Shown: positions 46,690 to 55,771 of the stretch, piece after piece | How the letters are laid out: each line of letters opens with the position of its first letter | How positions within the stretch are numbered: the stretch's first letter is position 1 | Source of the DNA: Pseudalgibacter ostreae | Lineage (GTDB): Bacteria > Bacteroidota > Bacteroidia > Flavobacteriales > Flavobacteriaceae | Direction: 5' to 3' | Length of the DNA: 64,000 bases | NCBI RefSeq assembly: GCF_042427585.1 | Contig: NZ_JBHMFC010000013.1 | Location: 1-64,000, forward strand | Made by a program: the position numbers and the translations under genes | The notes under the pieces: model-generated | What the model saw: the letters and a program-made list of their open reading frames with translations, nothing else | The model's database searches: none | Told to the model about the DNA's origin: nothing

Positions 46690-47280
46690 TCAATTTATAT
46701 AATTGTTTTCAATAATCATGGGAATTACTAACCCTACAACAATGGCCGAAATGACCATTACCCAATCGCGCTTAGAAAACCTGAAAATAGTTTGTACAAT
46801 ATAGGCCAAAAACAGCACCATAAATACAATTATAATTTGTGCTAATTCTATGCCTAAAGCAAACTCTAGCAATAATAAAAACTTATTATTAGATTTCCCT
46901 GCCCACATATGGAACTCACGGGCAAAACCCAATCCGTGCACTAGTCCAAAAAACAAGGTAGAGAAAAATAATACCCCCACACGTTCTTTTTGCGCCCCTT
47001 TTCCTGCCGTAAGCACATTAAAAAGTGCTACCACCATAATAGTAACAGGAATTAAAAACTCGACTAACTGGCCATTTACACTAACCACATGGTAGGCTGC
47101 TAAAATAAGGGATACAGTATGTCCTAAAGTAAAAAGAGTAACCAATAACAGCACACGTTTCCAGTCTTTAAACACATAAGGCACTGTTAGTACAATTAAA
47201 AAAAGAACATGATCATAGGCCTTTATATCAAGTACATGGTTCATGCCATACTCTACATTAAACCAAAAATTTTCGAGCAT
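46690..47280 (-). CDS. HupE/UreJ-family membrane protein
   Basis: The protein is 196 residues from the ATG at 47278-47280 (MLENFWFNVEYGMNHVLD); an upstream in-frame ATG at 47325 adds non-membrane residues. It has six or seven hydrophobic helices with conserved His/Glu in YDHVLFLI, LGHTVSL, LVHGLGFA and FALGIELAQ. The HupE/UreJ family is proposed to move nickel or other metals. No hydrogenase or urease genes are nearby. Confidence 0.85.
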   Translation of the reverse strand: MLENFWFNVEYGMNHVLDIKAYDHVLFLIVLTVPYVFKDWKRVLLLVTLFTLGHTVSLILAAYHVVSVNGQLVEFLIPVTIMVVALFNVLTAGKGAQKERVGVLFFSTLFFGLVHGLGFAREFHMWAGKSNNKFLLLLEFALGIELAQIIIVFMVLFLAYIVQTIFRFSKRDWVMVISAIVVGLVIPMIIENNYIN

Positions 47281-47430
47281 AATTGTTAAGTGTTTAGGGA
47301 TTGCACCAAATATACAATTTATCAAATTCTTTTAATGTAGTCGTTTCTAAAATTATTCTTCCAAAAAACCATTACAACAAATCAACTATTGCCATATATT
47401 TGTATCATCCTATAAAAAACAATACTAAAA

Positions 47431-47952
47431 ATGGCTTTAAGGCTTTTAAGCATTATACTACTATCATCCCTACTGTTTTCATGTAAAAAAACAGAAGAAA
47501 ACACTACAGAAGACACACAAGACATTACTATCAAACCTGTTTCTGAAGTGGATATTTCTAAAATAAACTACACCGAATATGTTTTAGATTCAAAAACCAA
47601 AACCGCCACCGAGAGCTGGCTTAAATATCAGGAATTTGAACAGGTGATTCACCAAGTAAAAGAAGGGGACCTCTCTTATTTTCATGATAGCGATAGGGAA
47701 AACACTATAAGAAATTTTTTTATTGCGTTTAGAAAAGCTATTCCAGATACGATAAACACTCCTGCCATCTCTGCAAGGATTTTGGCTTTAGAGACTAAAA
47801 CACATAAACTGGAGAGTTTTGCAAACCTATCTACTACCAGTGAAGAGGAGCTAAACAAAACCATTAAGGAATTTTTGGTGTCCTTCTCCAATCTTACACT
47901 TCAAATGAATAAAAAACTGGAAAAAGATTCTCAGACTATTGAAAAGCCCTAG
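47431..47952 (+). CDS. hypothetical lipoprotein
   Basis: The 173-residue protein has a lipobox LLFSCKK with Cys18 and an acidic Thr/Glu-rich linker. An all-helical domain follows (about 60-165, with ESWLKYQEFEQVIHQVKEGD). It has no enzymatic motif and is probably anchored to a membrane facing the periplasm. It is convergent with the TPR gene across a strong terminator. Function unknown. Confidence 0.75.
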   Translation: MALRLLSIILLSSLLFSCKKTEENTTEDTQDITIKPVSEVDISKINYTEYVLDSKTKTATESWLKYQEFEQVIHQVKEGDLSYFHDSDRENTIRNFFIAFRKAIPDTINTPAISARILALETKTHKLESFANLSTTSEEELNKTIKEFLVSFSNLTLQMNKKLEKDSQTIEKP

Positions 47953-47996
47953 TTAAGCATTCAAACAAGTCTACCTCCAGAAAACAAATATTATAA

Positions 47997-48035
47997 AAAA
48001 AAGCAAGCTTTCTTATAAAAGAAACTTGCTTTTTT
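47997..48035. terminator. bidirectional terminator between lipoprotein and TPR genes
   Basis: AAAAAAGCAAG-c-TTTC pairs with GAAACTTGCTTTTTT (48021-48035) with one bulged C and an 8-nt loop; A- and T-rich flanks serve both convergent genes. Confidence 0.85.
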
Positions 48036-48064
48036 ATTGCCACATCTCTTAAAAAAGTGTGGGT

Positions 48065-48784
48065 TTATTTTTCAGGCTGCGGGGCGGCCGGGGCTTGTAA
48101 TAACTGTTTTTGCCTTAACAATTCGCTTTTGGTAATCTGAATTAGATTAAAATTAGGCGACTCTTTTAGTGCCGCATCTAAAATATCTACAGCAGCATCA
48201 ATATTAGCTTTCGTATCTTTATTGTATACCACTAAAGCATTCAAATACATAAAAGCAGATTTTAAAGACACCTCATAAGGTTGTTGTTGTTCGTAATATG
48301 CTTTTTTCATATCGGCTTTAGAATTTGCCAATCCGTAGATTACGTGTTTTTCGGCTTCAGCATAATCTTGGAGCTGCATATTAAGCTCGGCCAACTCATA
48401 GGCTATTAACGGATCGGAATCCCTTTTAAAAAGCTCTTCAAAATGCTCTAATGCCCGCTTCGGCTGCCTTAACGCTTTTAGGCTCACAGCCTTCACTTGT
48501 ACAGCGATATCAGAATCTGTAGGCATGCTCTCGATACTACCTATGGCGTTTAAAGCTTCTATATTTCTTCCTTCACTCATATAAATATAAGACAAGGTGT
48601 CTTTTCGTGCTTGCGAAGGCTGCAATACAATTAAATGGGTTAACCCGTTTATAATCCCTTGCGTATCTCCCTGCATATTCATTTGTTTATAATAAGCCTC
48701 AAAATGCTTCAACAATTCTGAATGGTTTTGGGCCCCCATTTGAAAACCGCTTACCAACAAAGCTAACACTAAAAATCTTTTCAT
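48065..48784 (-). CDS. secreted tetratricopeptide-repeat protein
   Basis: The 239-residue protein has a signal peptide (ending GFQMGAQ) and several TPR-like helical pairs, for example around RNIEALNAIGSIESM, QPKRALEHFEELFKRD and QDYAEAEKHVIYGLANSK. The C-terminus is a Pro/Ala-rich tail (APAAPQPEK). TPRs mediate protein interactions; the partner is unknown. Periplasmic by signal peptide. Confidence 0.82.
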   Translation of the reverse strand: MKRFLVLALLVSGFQMGAQNHSELLKHFEAYYKQMNMQGDTQGIINGLTHLIVLQPSQARKDTLSYIYMSEGRNIEALNAIGSIESMPTDSDIAVQVKAVSLKALRQPKRALEHFEELFKRDSDPLIAYELAELNMQLQDYAEAEKHVIYGLANSKADMKKAYYEQQQPYEVSLKSAFMYLNALVVYNKDTKANIDAAVDILDAALKESPNFNLIQITKSELLRQKQLLQAPAAPQPEK

Positions 48785-49016
48785 TTATTTTACATTTATT
48801 TAAAAGGATTATGAGCTGAAAGAGCAGCACTTAAACCCCATTTATTAACAATAGGCTAAAGCTAAAGAAAATTAACATTTAATATCTTAAAACATTGCTA
48901 ATTTTTTTATTCAGAAAAAAAACACTATATTTAGAAGTTTGGGCGTACTTTCAAGATAGTTTACTTAAGTTTTGAACAGGTTTTCCTTATATTATTAATC
49001 TTAAAAAAATAAAACC

Positions 49017-49481
49017 ATGGCAATAAAAAGTTTTCAAGGACCACGAAGAGCACAGATAAATCCAGGAGATGAAAAGCTTATAAAAGTAAGTGATTACATG
49101 TGCACCACACTCATTACCTTCACTGCAGACCAATCTATAGACAGCGTAATGGAAACCTTAATTAAAAACAGAATTTCTGGAGGCCCTGTTGTAAATGACA
49201 AGAATGAATTAATCGGGATTATTTCTGAAGGGGACTGTATTAAACAAATTAGCGAAAGCCGTTACTACAACATGCCTATGCAAAACGAAACCATAGAAAA
49301 TTATATGGTAAGAGAAGTAGATACTATTGATGGCAATATGAATATTTTTGATGCTGCCAGCAAATTTTTAGAAACAAAACACAGACGCTTCCCTATTGTT
49401 GAAAATGGCAAACTAGTAGGCCAGATAAGCCAAAAAGATGTTTTAAAAGCAGCTATGAATTTTAAAGGGCATACGTGGTAA
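49017..49481 (+). CDS. CBS-domain pair protein
   Basis: The 154-residue protein consists of two CBS domains, about 22-80 (KVSDYMCTTLITFTADQSID, GGPVVNDKNELIGIISEGD) and about 92-150 (NYMVREVDTIDGNMNIFDAA, RFPIVENGKLVGQISQKDVL). CBS pairs bind adenine nucleotides and act as energy or ligand sensors. No fused effector domain is present. It is an orphan gene with 232 bp of upstream non-coding DNA. Confidence 0.92.
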   Translation: MAIKSFQGPRRAQINPGDEKLIKVSDYMCTTLITFTADQSIDSVMETLIKNRISGGPVVNDKNELIGIISEGDCIKQISESRYYNMPMQNETIENYMVREVDTIDGNMNIFDAASKFLETKHRRFPIVENGKLVGQISQKDVLKAAMNFKGHTW

Positions 49482-49540
49482 ACATTAATATTACACGAAT
49501 ATTCCATATCTTTTCTATCGTATAGTGCCTGGTTTAAAAT

Positions 49541-49891
49541 TTAACGCTCTCTTTTTACTAAGGCATAATAATCGCCTTCTAAAGGCAAATACCCTTGATC
49601 ATACACAAAATAGTACACGGTTCCAGCCTTAGTTGTATATATACTTGTAAAGTAATTAAAATCGAATCCCGCCTCGATAAGTTTTGCCCTAGAAGTCTTT
49701 GTTTTTTGTTCTGGATTTAAAACTTCTAAAATTCTATAGTTTTTCCGTAACCTATTATTGGTATTTCGTATTAAGTTTTTACTGTCTTTATTCACGTTGT
49801 TATTGTAGGCGTTACGACAGGCATCACTGCAAAACTTCTTGTCTAATCTCCCTACAATTTTATCCTCACACTCTAAACATTGTTTAGCCAT
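49541..49891 (-). CDS. small zinc-finger protein (DUF2116-like N-terminus)
   Basis: The 116-residue protein has a likely zinc site at the N-terminus: Cys5, Cys8, Cys21 and Cys25 (CLECEDK then FCSDACRN, a CxxC-x12-CxxxC knuckle), typical of DUF2116-like domains. A basic helical stretch (about 30-75) and a C-terminal beta part follow. It may bind nucleic acid. It is divergent from the ssb gene. Confidence 0.8.
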   Translation of the reverse strand: MAKQCLECEDKIVGRLDKKFCSDACRNAYNNNVNKDSKNLIRNTNNRLRKNYRILEVLNPEQKTKTSRAKLIEAGFDFNYFTSIYTTKAGTVYYFVYDQGYLPLEGDYYALVKRER

Positions 49892-50076
49892 AAAAACTGA
49901 TTTTTAGATGGTTAAATATACAATAAAAACGTTTACAAACGACTACAAACATTTACAAACGATTTTAAATAAGTAATAACCGAATAATTTTTAGAAGCTG
50001 CTGCATCTTTGCCCTGTTGAATTGACCAAATGATATTCAATAGTATTAACTGTTTAACATTAAATATTTTTAAATT

Positions 50077-50409
50077 ATGAACACACTTAGAAACAAAGTA
50101 CAGTTGATTGGCAGATTAGGACAAGATCCTGAAATTGTAAACTTTAAAGACGGTAATAAAATGGCTAAATTCTCGATTGCCACAGACGATAGCTACAAAG
50201 ACAAAGAAGGAAATAAAGTAGAGCGCACCTATTGGCATAACATTATTGTAAAAGGGGGACTAGTTAATGTTGTTGAAAATTACGTGACTAAAGGAAAAGA
50301 AATTGCCATTGAAGGCAAGCTTACCAATAGAAGTTGGGAAGACAAAGAGGGCAATAAACACTATGCCACGGAAATACTTTGTAATGAATTATTAATGCTT
50401 GGAAAATAA
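50077..50409 (+). CDS. ssb: single-stranded DNA-binding protein, short form without acidic tail
   Basis: The 110-residue protein is a single OB fold: MNTLRNKVQLIGRLGQDPEI, KMAKFSIATDDSYKD, RTYWHNIIVKG, VTKGKEIAIEGKL and YATEILCNELLML. These match bacterial SSB. The glycine-rich linker and the acidic C-terminal tip (DDDIPF-like) used to recruit repair proteins are missing. It is probably an accessory paralogue rather than the replicative SSB. It is followed by a hairpin and the hybrid kinase gene. Confidence 0.92.
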   Translation: MNTLRNKVQLIGRLGQDPEIVNFKDGNKMAKFSIATDDSYKDKEGNKVERTYWHNIIVKGGLVNVVENYVTKGKEIAIEGKLTNRSWEDKEGNKHYATEILCNELLMLGK

Positions 50410-50428
50410 CAAGCTATTAAACAAATCG

Positions 50429-50465
50429 TTAAGATAAGAGGAGAACCACCCTTCTCTTATCTTAA
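50429..50465 (+). terminator. intrinsic terminator-like hairpin after ssb
   Basis: TTAAGATAAGAG (50429-50440) pairs perfectly with CTCTTATCTTAA (50454-50465) over a 13-nt loop, then TTTAA. The T-run is short. Confidence 0.6.
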
Positions 50466-50572
50466 TTTAATCGACAAAACGCACGTTTAATAGACTAAAG
50501 TAGTATTATTACGACTAATAAGTTAAATTTAACATAATTTTTCCTTATGTTTGGATATACCAACCAAGCATA

Positions 50573-52936
50573 ATGAAACATATTTTACTTCTAATATATA
50601 TATTTACTGTAAATATATATAGTCAAAACGATGCTTTTGACCCCCAAAAAAACAAAGGCAATTTATATGAGTATGCTGAATATACCAACGTAGGAAAATC
50701 GGAGTTTGCCATCGAAGAAATTCTTGATAGCCCTTATTTAAAATATAAAGCATTAAAATCTGAGAACCATAATGTCGGTTTTACGTCAGACCACCACTGG
50801 ATCCGTTTCAAACTAACTAATAGCCTAGAACATCCCACGACCTATTATTTAGAAACAGCACGACCTGTAACAGATATGGCACACTTATACAACATAAGCC
50901 ATGGTAACATTCAAAAACTTAAGAGCGGAGACAAGCAATCTTTTAACGCCAAACAGGTTAAACACAGATCCACTATATTCAAATTAGCCTTAGCTCCCCA
51001 CACTACCCATACCATATACATACACCTTAAAAGTGATGGCGAAACCATTAATCTTCCTTTAAAACTTTACGACGAATCTTCTTTTTGGTTTGCAAACTAC
51101 AAGCACCAGCTGTTTTTAGGGTTCTTTTATGGCTTGCTCTTTTTAGGGGGAATTATATATCTTTTTTTCTATTCTAGCTTAAAGGAAAAGACATTTTTGT
51201 ACTATGGCCTTTATGTGTTCTCAATTGTTTTTATGCAAGCAGCTCTAGATGGTTTTTTGCATGAGTACGCTTTTCCCCATGGCGGCTATATTAACGAGCG
51301 AGCTGTGTTGATAACGGCATTGGTCTCCAACTTCTTTTTACTTAAATATTGTGAACATTTTTTAAAATTAGAAATACATTTAAAACGAATTAAAAAAGCT
51401 GTTTACATAATTTACGGAGCTATTATCATGCTTTTTACAATGCTCTTTATAAATGAAAAAACATTAGAAATAGCATACCCCTTAAGCCATTTAAACGGTC
51501 TTATCACTTTGCTGCTAATTCTTGGTACCATATTTATCTTGTGGCATAAACGAATTAAGATAGACCCCTGTTTTTTATTAGGGATTTTGTGCTTAGTTGC
51601 GGGTTTTATAGCCTTTGTTATGAATAACCTAAGCCTCTTGCCCAGTAATTTTTATACCATGAACAGTGCTAAAATTGGCTCTGGTCTGGAAGTCGTTTTT
51701 TTATCATTGTCCATGACAAAACTTATAAAACAATTCCGTTTAGAAAAAGAAGAATCCCAACTGGAAGCCTTAAAAAAATCTGAAGAAATCAGTGCCATAA
51801 AAACCTATTTCATGTCTAATATGAGCCATGAATTAAGAACTCCTTTAAATGCTATTATGGGAATTGTGGAGCACGAGCTTGAAACTATAAAAAACCATGA
51901 AGAACGTAAATCCTACCAAACTATAAAAAATGCATCTTTAAGTTTATTAAGCAACATCAATGATATTATAGATTTTGAGAAAATCGAAAACAATAAACTC
52001 GAACTCAATGCTGAAGATTTCAATCCTTGCGAAATATTGGACCAAATAAGCAACAATTGGAAAATTGAAGCTGAAAAAAAAGGATTGGATTACAGATTTG
52101 ATGTAGACCCCCAAATGCCCACAAGCCTATTTGCAGACGGGGAACGGTTTAATCAAATAATAAACAACGTATTGTCAAATGCTATTAAATACACTGAGAA
52201 AGGAGGGGTATTGTTCAAAATAAATTGTTTTAAACAGCCTAACGATTCCTATCGGTTTTCTATCCAAATATCAGATACAGGCATAGGGATTCCCTTAGAA
52301 TCTCAAAACAGCATTTTTGATAGTTTCAGTCAAATGAAACACAATCACAAAAGAAAATTTGGAGGTATTGGATTAGGTTTATCTATTGTAAAGCACATTG
52401 TTGAATTGTTTGAAGGCTCTATGAAAGTAGAAAGCAAACCAGGTAGAGGTACAGATGTGTTTATCGATTTAATATTAAAAAACCATATTCCAGAACCAGG
52501 CCTGATTGATCTTTTGGATACAAACAAAAACAAAGCTCTACATATCCTTATTGTGGAAGACAATAAAATAAACCAAATGGTTATGCAGAAAATTTTAAAG
52601 AGTTTCTCAAAAATGAGCTTCACTGTAGCAAATAATGGACAGGAAGCTATTGATGCTCTACAAAAGGACACATACCATCTTATTTTAATGGATTTGCAGA
52701 TGCCCATTATGGACGGCTATGAGGCCACGAAAATTATTAGAAGCGGAACCTTAGGAAAAACCATTAGTAAGGTTCCCATAATTGCCGTAACAGCAGATGC
52801 CTTACAAGAAACCAAACAACGGGTATTAAAACTAGGAATGGATGATTATATTACCAAACCGGTTAATAAAAACCTTCTATTGAAAAAAATACATACGTGT
52901 AATTTTAATAAACCGCATTATAGTTTCAGTTCATAA
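50573..52936 (+). CDS. hybrid sensor histidine kinase with 7TMR-DISM input and receiver domain
   Basis: The 787-residue protein has a signal-like start and an extracytoplasmic 7TMR-DISMED2-type beta domain (about 25-165). Seven membrane helices follow (about 175-385), then a coiled linker. HisKA contains MSHELRTPLNAI with phospho-acceptor His419. The HATPase core has NNVLSNAIKYTEKGG (N box), DTGIGIP (G1) and GGIGLGLSIVKHI (G2). The C-terminal receiver domain has Asp707 in LMDLQMPIMDGYEA. It lacks an output domain, so it probably phosphorelays to a partner not seen here. Confidence 0.95.
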   Translation: MKHILLLIYIFTVNIYSQNDAFDPQKNKGNLYEYAEYTNVGKSEFAIEEILDSPYLKYKALKSENHNVGFTSDHHWIRFKLTNSLEHPTTYYLETARPVTDMAHLYNISHGNIQKLKSGDKQSFNAKQVKHRSTIFKLALAPHTTHTIYIHLKSDGETINLPLKLYDESSFWFANYKHQLFLGFFYGLLFLGGIIYLFFYSSLKEKTFLYYGLYVFSIVFMQAALDGFLHEYAFPHGGYINERAVLITALVSNFFLLKYCEHFLKLEIHLKRIKKAVYIIYGAIIMLFTMLFINEKTLEIAYPLSHLNGLITLLLILGTIFILWHKRIKIDPCFLLGILCLVAGFIAFVMNNLSLLPSNFYTMNSAKIGSGLEVVFLSLSMTKLIKQFRLEKEESQLEALKKSEEISAIKTYFMSNMSHELRTPLNAIMGIVEHELETIKNHEERKSYQTIKNASLSLLSNINDIIDFEKIENNKLELNAEDFNPCEILDQISNNWKIEAEKKGLDYRFDVDPQMPTSLFADGERFNQIINNVLSNAIKYTEKGGVLFKINCFKQPNDSYRFSIQISDTGIGIPLESQNSIFDSFSQMKHNHKRKFGGIGLGLSIVKHIVELFEGSMKVESKPGRGTDVFIDLILKNHIPEPGLIDLLDTNKNKALHILIVEDNKINQMVMQKILKSFSKMSFTVANNGQEAIDALQKDTYHLILMDLQMPIMDGYEATKIIRSGTLGKTISKVPIIAVTADALQETKQRVLKLGMDDYITKPVNKNLLLKKIHTCNFNKPHYSFSS

Positions 52937-52949
52937 ATTTAAAAACACT

Positions 52950-54509
52950 TTAATTCTTTACATTATCTACATTAAAATAGCCACCCTTGTTCTCTGTTCT
53001 TTCCAGAGATTGCCTAATAATTAAATGCGCTACGTTAATCATATTTCTCAACTCACATAACGACGTGGTTATTTTAGACTCTTTATAAAGATCTTCTACC
53101 TCACTATAAATTAAATCTAAATGCTTGATGCCTTTCCTCATCCGTTTGTTACTTCTAACAATACCTACATAATCCCGCATTAAAGCTTGCATTTGCTTAA
53201 GGTTATGTTGTATTAAAACATGCTCCTTGGCAATCGTTGTGCCTTCATCATTCCAATCAGGTATATTAACATCTAAGTAGTTGTACTCATTCTCGCTTAG
53301 GTGCTTAAAAATATTATGGGCATAAACCAAAGCCTCTAGAAGAGAGTTGGAAGCCAACCTGTTGGCACCATGCAGCCCTGTTCGTGTACATTCTCCACAA
53401 GCGAACAAATCTGCAATACTTGTTCTACCTTCCATATCCACTTGAATACCACCACACAAGTAATGAGATGCCGGGATTACAGGTATCCAATCGGTTCGAA
53501 TGTCGATATGGTGCTCCAAACATTTATTATAGATATTGGGAAAATGGTTTTTAAAAGCTTCCATATCCAAATGAGTACAATCTAAATACACATGAGTGTC
53601 TCCCGATTTTTTTAACTCATTATCAATACTTTGCGATACGATATCTCGAGAAGCCAATTCCGCACGTTTATCATAATCAGGCATAAAACGGTATCCTTTT
53701 TTATCTCGAAGATAAGCTCCAAAACCTCTTACCGCTTCCGAAATTAAAAAAGAAGACTCCCCTTTAGCCTCATATAAAGCAGTGGGATGAAATTGAACAA
53801 ACTCCATGTCTTGGATAATTGCTTTTGCTCTATAAGCCATAGCTACACCATCTCCAGTTGCAATAATAGGATTTGTAGTATGTCCATAAACACAACCAAT
53901 ACCCCCAGAAGCCAACAGTGTACTATTTGCTTTTATGGTAAAAATATCTCCTGTAATCTGGTCGAGAACATAAGCCCCATAACAGGTCAACGGATGCGAT
54001 TCGCTATCTTTTATATGATGATTAGTTACTAAATCAATAGCAAAATGATGGGGTAAAATAGAAATATTAGGCAATTGATGTGCGCGATTGAGCAATGCAC
54101 GCTCTATTTCGTAACCTGTTATATCTTTATGGTGAACAATCCGATATTCAGAATGGCCGCCTTCCTTTCCTAAATCTAAGTGCCCCCCTTTATCAACATC
54201 AAAACTAGCCCCCCAGTCCATAAGCTCTCGCAACCGCTTAGGCCCTTCGGTAACCACCATTTTCACTACCTTTTCATCGCAAAGGCCGTCGCCAGCGATT
54301 AAAGTATCTTCGATATGTTTTTTGAATGAATCTTTTCCGCCATCCAAAACCACTGCCATACCGCCTTGGGCATATTTAGTATTGGATTCCTCCTCATTCG
54401 ATTTGGTAATGATGACGACCTTTTTCTCTGGAAAACGTTCTGCAATTTTAACAGAAAAAGTAAGGCCTGCAATGCCTGAACCTATTACTAAATAATTTGT
54501 TTCGATCAT
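52950..54509 (-). CDS. nadB: L-aspartate oxidase NadB
   Basis: FAD enzyme oxidising aspartate to iminoaspartate, the first step of NAD biosynthesis. The 519-residue protein has GSGIAGLTFSVKIAE, KYAQGGMAVVL, the active-site loop EFVQFHPTALYE, ISEAVRGFGAYLRD, SHYLCGGIQVDMEG and GLHGANRLASNSLLEALV. It starts 1 bp after the nadA stop, so nadA-nadB form a translationally coupled pair and make quinolinate together. Confidence 0.97.
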   Translation of the reverse strand: MIETNYLVIGSGIAGLTFSVKIAERFPEKKVVIITKSNEEESNTKYAQGGMAVVLDGGKDSFKKHIEDTLIAGDGLCDEKVVKMVVTEGPKRLRELMDWGASFDVDKGGHLDLGKEGGHSEYRIVHHKDITGYEIERALLNRAHQLPNISILPHHFAIDLVTNHHIKDSESHPLTCYGAYVLDQITGDIFTIKANSTLLASGGIGCVYGHTTNPIIATGDGVAMAYRAKAIIQDMEFVQFHPTALYEAKGESSFLISEAVRGFGAYLRDKKGYRFMPDYDKRAELASRDIVSQSIDNELKKSGDTHVYLDCTHLDMEAFKNHFPNIYNKCLEHHIDIRTDWIPVIPASHYLCGGIQVDMEGRTSIADLFACGECTRTGLHGANRLASNSLLEALVYAHNIFKHLSENEYNYLDVNIPDWNDEGTTIAKEHVLIQHNLKQMQALMRDYVGIVRSNKRMRKGIKHLDLIYSEVEDLYKESKITTSLCELRNMINVAHLIIRQSLERTENKGGYFNVDNVKN

Positions 54510-54510
54510 A

Positions 54511-55437
54511 TTATTTTGATAACTCTAACATACGCGCAATAGGAATTAATGCTTTTTTTCTTATCTCCTCGGGAACATCAATTTGAGGCGATTCATTTAA
54601 CATACAGTCGTATAGCTTTTGAAGCGTATTCATTTTCATAAAATGGCACTCACTGCACGCACAAGTATTATCTTCTTTAGCGGGCGCAGGAATCAGTTCG
54701 GTATGAGGCATTTCTTGTTGCATTTTATGAAGAATCCCTGCTTCTGTGGCCACAATAAATTTCTCTTTTGGATGGGCCTTTACGAAATTTATCATCCCCG
54801 ATGTAGACCCAATATAAGCCGCTGTATCTAGAATATGGGTTTCCGATTCTGGATGTGCAATGATTTTATAATCTGGATATTTTTTATGCAAGGCGATTAG
54901 CTTATCTATAGAAAAGGCTTCGTGTACAATGCAACTACCATCCCAGAGCAACATATCCCGACCGGTTTGGCTAATAATATATTTCCCTAAGTTTTTATCT
55001 GGCGCAAATATGATGGGGGTATCCTTTGGCACAGAGTTTACAATTTTTATGGCATTAGACGATGTACAAACAATATCGCTTAACGCTTTTATTTCTGCGG
55101 AACAGTTTACATAAGTGATAACGACATGGTCTGGATGCGCTTTAGTGAATTTCTCAAAAACCTCTGGCGGACAAGAGTCTGCCAACGAACAACCTGCTTT
55201 TAAATCAGGAAGCACCACAATTTTATCTGGGCTTAATATTTTAGCAGTTTCTGCCATAAAGTGAACCCCAGCAAAAACAATCATGTCGGCATCCGTTTCA
55301 GCCGCTTGTTGCGACAACTGTAAACTATCGCCAACATAATCAGCAATATCCTGTATTTCTGCGACTTGGTAATAATGCGCTAAAATAACCGCATTTTTTT
55401 CTTTTTTAAGTCGTTTTATTTCTTTAACTAAATCCAT
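54511..55437 (-). CDS. nadA: quinolinate synthase NadA
   Basis: The 308-residue [4Fe-4S] enzyme condenses iminoaspartate with dihydroxyacetone phosphate. Motifs are AVILAHYYQVAEIQDIAD, AGCSLADSCPPE with the first conserved Cys, YVNCSAEIKALSDIVCTSSN with the second, and CACSECHFMKMNTL near the end with the third cluster ligand. Upstream gene of the nad pair. No nadC is in this window. Confidence 0.97.
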   Translation of the reverse strand: MDLVKEIKRLKKEKNAVILAHYYQVAEIQDIADYVGDSLQLSQQAAETDADMIVFAGVHFMAETAKILSPDKIVVLPDLKAGCSLADSCPPEVFEKFTKAHPDHVVITYVNCSAEIKALSDIVCTSSNAIKIVNSVPKDTPIIFAPDKNLGKYIISQTGRDMLLWDGSCIVHEAFSIDKLIALHKKYPDYKIIAHPESETHILDTAAYIGSTSGMINFVKAHPKEKFIVATEAGILHKMQQEMPHTELIPAPAKEDNTCACSECHFMKMNTLQKLYDCMLNESPQIDVPEEIRKKALIPIARMLELSK

Positions 55438-55674
55438 AATAAACTAAAATTATTAAATCCTAAAAAAAGGGCCTCCAAATTTTTGACTCTGCAAATATCG
55501 TGCAAAATTAACAAATAACTTTTTGGTTTATTTTTTTGTTTAAAAAATTACAGACAAAGTCAGAAAAGCTATCTTTTTATATCAAAATCTCAATCAGAAT
55601 AACATATAAAATGTTACATTTATAAAGATACGCATGTTTGTCTGCTTTTTCAGAAGAAAAAAACACGTTTAACA

Positions 55675-55712
55675 AAACAAGGTGCTTAACCTTCGCGGCA
55701 AACACCTTGTTT
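55675..55712 (-). terminator. intrinsic terminator of the cysteine-rich protein gene
   Basis: AAACAAGGTG (55675-55684) pairs perfectly with CACCTTGTTT (55703-55712) over an 18-nt loop. Read on the minus strand it is followed by TTTTGTT, fitting termination of the gene ending at 55772. Confidence 0.65.
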
Positions 55713-55723
55713 CTTATTTAAAT

Positions 55724-55752
55724 TCATGGGCCAACTTCTTCTTAGCCCATGA
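55724..55752 (-). other. second hairpin in tandem with the terminator
   Basis: TCATGGGC (55724-55731) pairs perfectly with GCCCATGA (55745-55752) over a 13-nt loop, without a T-run. It lies directly after the stop of the gene ending at 55772 and may protect the 3' end or act with the next hairpin. Confidence 0.5.
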
Positions 55753-55771
55753 TGTTTATACCAATATATTT

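Larger units (their letters stand above)
55438..55771. other. 334-bp intergenic region with two hairpins
   Basis: Lies between nadA (start at 55437) and the end of the cysteine-rich protein gene. The nadA-proximal part is A/T-rich with no clear promoter. Positions 55675-55712 and 55724-55752 form two adjacent hairpins, described separately. No gene is supported. Confidence 0.6.
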
